From positions 1 through 7,102 of the forward strand of contig JABGXK010000093.1 in the NCBI GenBank assembly GCA_018675825.1: DNA of 7,102 nucleotides, read 5' to 3'. The translations under genes were made by a program, and so were the position numbers. Below, piece by piece: positions 6,616 to 7,102 of the stretch (within the stretch, counting starts at the first letter, position 1; each line of letters starts with the position of its first letter). Below the pieces are notes generated by a model that was not told the DNA's origin, did not search any database, and saw only the letters and a program-made list of their open reading frames with translations. Source of the DNA: Flavobacteriales bacterium. Lineage in GTDB: Bacteria; Bacteroidota; Bacteroidia; Flavobacteriales; BACL11.

Positions 6616-7102
6616 TTAATTATATTTTTGTTTAACAAACCATATACCTTCAAAAGACATACTAAGACCAAAGCGTATATATTGTTCTTTAAGTAAATTA
6701 TTTGAATTTGTTCCTCGTTGACCTAAAACTATAGATAAATCATAAGTTGATTTATTCTTTTTCATAGGTATACCAATACCAAAACTTATACTTTTATCTT
6801 CAAGCTGAATATTATTTATTTGCAAAGGCGTTGTGAATAGAGAGATCCCTAATCTATAGTGACATTTCTTATAAAATGTAGTTACAGAATTAGCATCAGG
6901 AGTATATTGAAGTCCAGATGAAATTTTTGTGCTGTTTTTTAAAGAATCTGTCTCTCCAAAAAGCTCATAATCACTCCAATTCTGTAGAGAGTAATCACAA
7001 ATAAAAAGCCATTCATCCATTTTATATGTTAATCCAATATTAGTATATTTTGGCAACATCATATCTCCTTTTTCTACTGTATTTACAAAAGTATCTTTCA
7101 CA
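6616..7102 (-). CDS. Outer-membrane beta-barrel protein, C-terminal part (start off the window)
   Basis: Only the last 161 or so residues are present. The frame is open to the right edge; the GTG at 7101-7099 is an internal Val codon, not a start. The visible sequence alternates short amphipathic strands and turns: LPKYTNIGLTYKMDEWLFIC, then DYSLQNWSDYELF, SSGLQYTP, YRLGISLF, ISFGIGIPM, YDLSIVLGQRG, IRFGLSMSF and GIWFVKQKYN. The pattern, including the DYxxxxWSDY turn and the WFVKxKY-type end, resembles the FadL/OmpP1-like 'outer membrane protein transport' proteins that precede the TPR-lptC genes in flavobacteria. The ligand cannot be told from this fragment. It is the most upstream visible gene of the operon, ending 3 bases before the TPR gene; the operon promoter must lie beyond the window. 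Confidence 0.8.
   Translation of the reverse strand, partial: VKDTFVNTVEKGDMMLPKYTNIGLTYKMDEWLFICDYSLQNWSDYELFGETDSLKNSTKISSGLQYTPDANSVTTFYKKCHYRLGISLFTTPLQINNIQLEDKSISFGIGIPMKKNKSTYDLSIVLGQRGTNSNNLLKEQYIRFGLSMSFEGIWFVKQKYN

Noticed and set aside
7099..7101. GTG as the start codon of the barrel-protein gene
   Set aside because: The frame is open to the window edge, there is no signal peptide after it, and the sequence begins in the middle of beta strands; it is an internal Val codon of a truncated gene.
1..7102. Mobile elements, CRISPR arrays, tRNA/rRNA genes, defence or phage systems
   Set aside because: No transposase, integrase, spaced direct repeats, RNA-gene-like segment or defence-type domain could be seen. 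Nearly all of the window is covered by six envelope genes.

Overview
The window is ordinary-looking chromosomal DNA from an AT-rich Bacteroidota, most likely a Flavobacteriia-type and probably marine or streamlined lineage. The evidence for this is: very low G+C by eye; spacers of 1-3 bases between most genes; A-rich leaders with no clear Shine-Dalgarno sequence; an LptC that looks like a lipoprotein; a long RodA; and a Bacteroidota-type PpiD. The gene order OM barrel - TPR protein - lptC - CorC/CNNM protein - PpiD is one I recall from flavobacterial genomes (memory, not a search).

Layout. Bases 1-1257 (+) hold almost all of rodA, the SEDS glycosyltransferase of lateral-wall peptidoglycan synthesis. 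Its reading frame is open to base 1, so its true start lies left of the window. It converges, with a 3-base gap, on a minus-strand block that fills the rest of the window. Read in the direction of transcription (right to left) this block is: the C-terminal part of an outer-membrane beta-barrel protein (7102-6616, start off the right edge), a secreted TPR protein (6612-5329), lptC (5326-4793), a CNNM/CBS/CorC membrane protein (4791-3550), and, after the only real intergenic gap (75 bases, with a possible promoter), a large membrane-anchored periplasmic PPIase/chaperone of PpiD/SurA type (3474-1261).

How it fits together. Every gene has an envelope role or location: wall elongation (RodA), LPS transport to the outer membrane (LptC), folding of exported and outer-membrane proteins (PpiD), an outer-membrane barrel, a cysteine-containing periplasmic TPR protein of unknown function, and a CorC-type membrane protein probably linked to divalent cations. 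The four upstream minus-strand genes are almost certainly one operon; ppiD may be read through from it or use its own promoter.

I see no mobile element, CRISPR array, RNA gene, phage gene or defence system, and no convincing new multi-gene system. The points worth a second look are the Cys/His cluster just outside the membrane anchor of PpiD, the conserved-looking eight-cysteine TPR protein linked to lptC, and the compact convergent rodA/ppiD junction with hairpins inside coding sequence.
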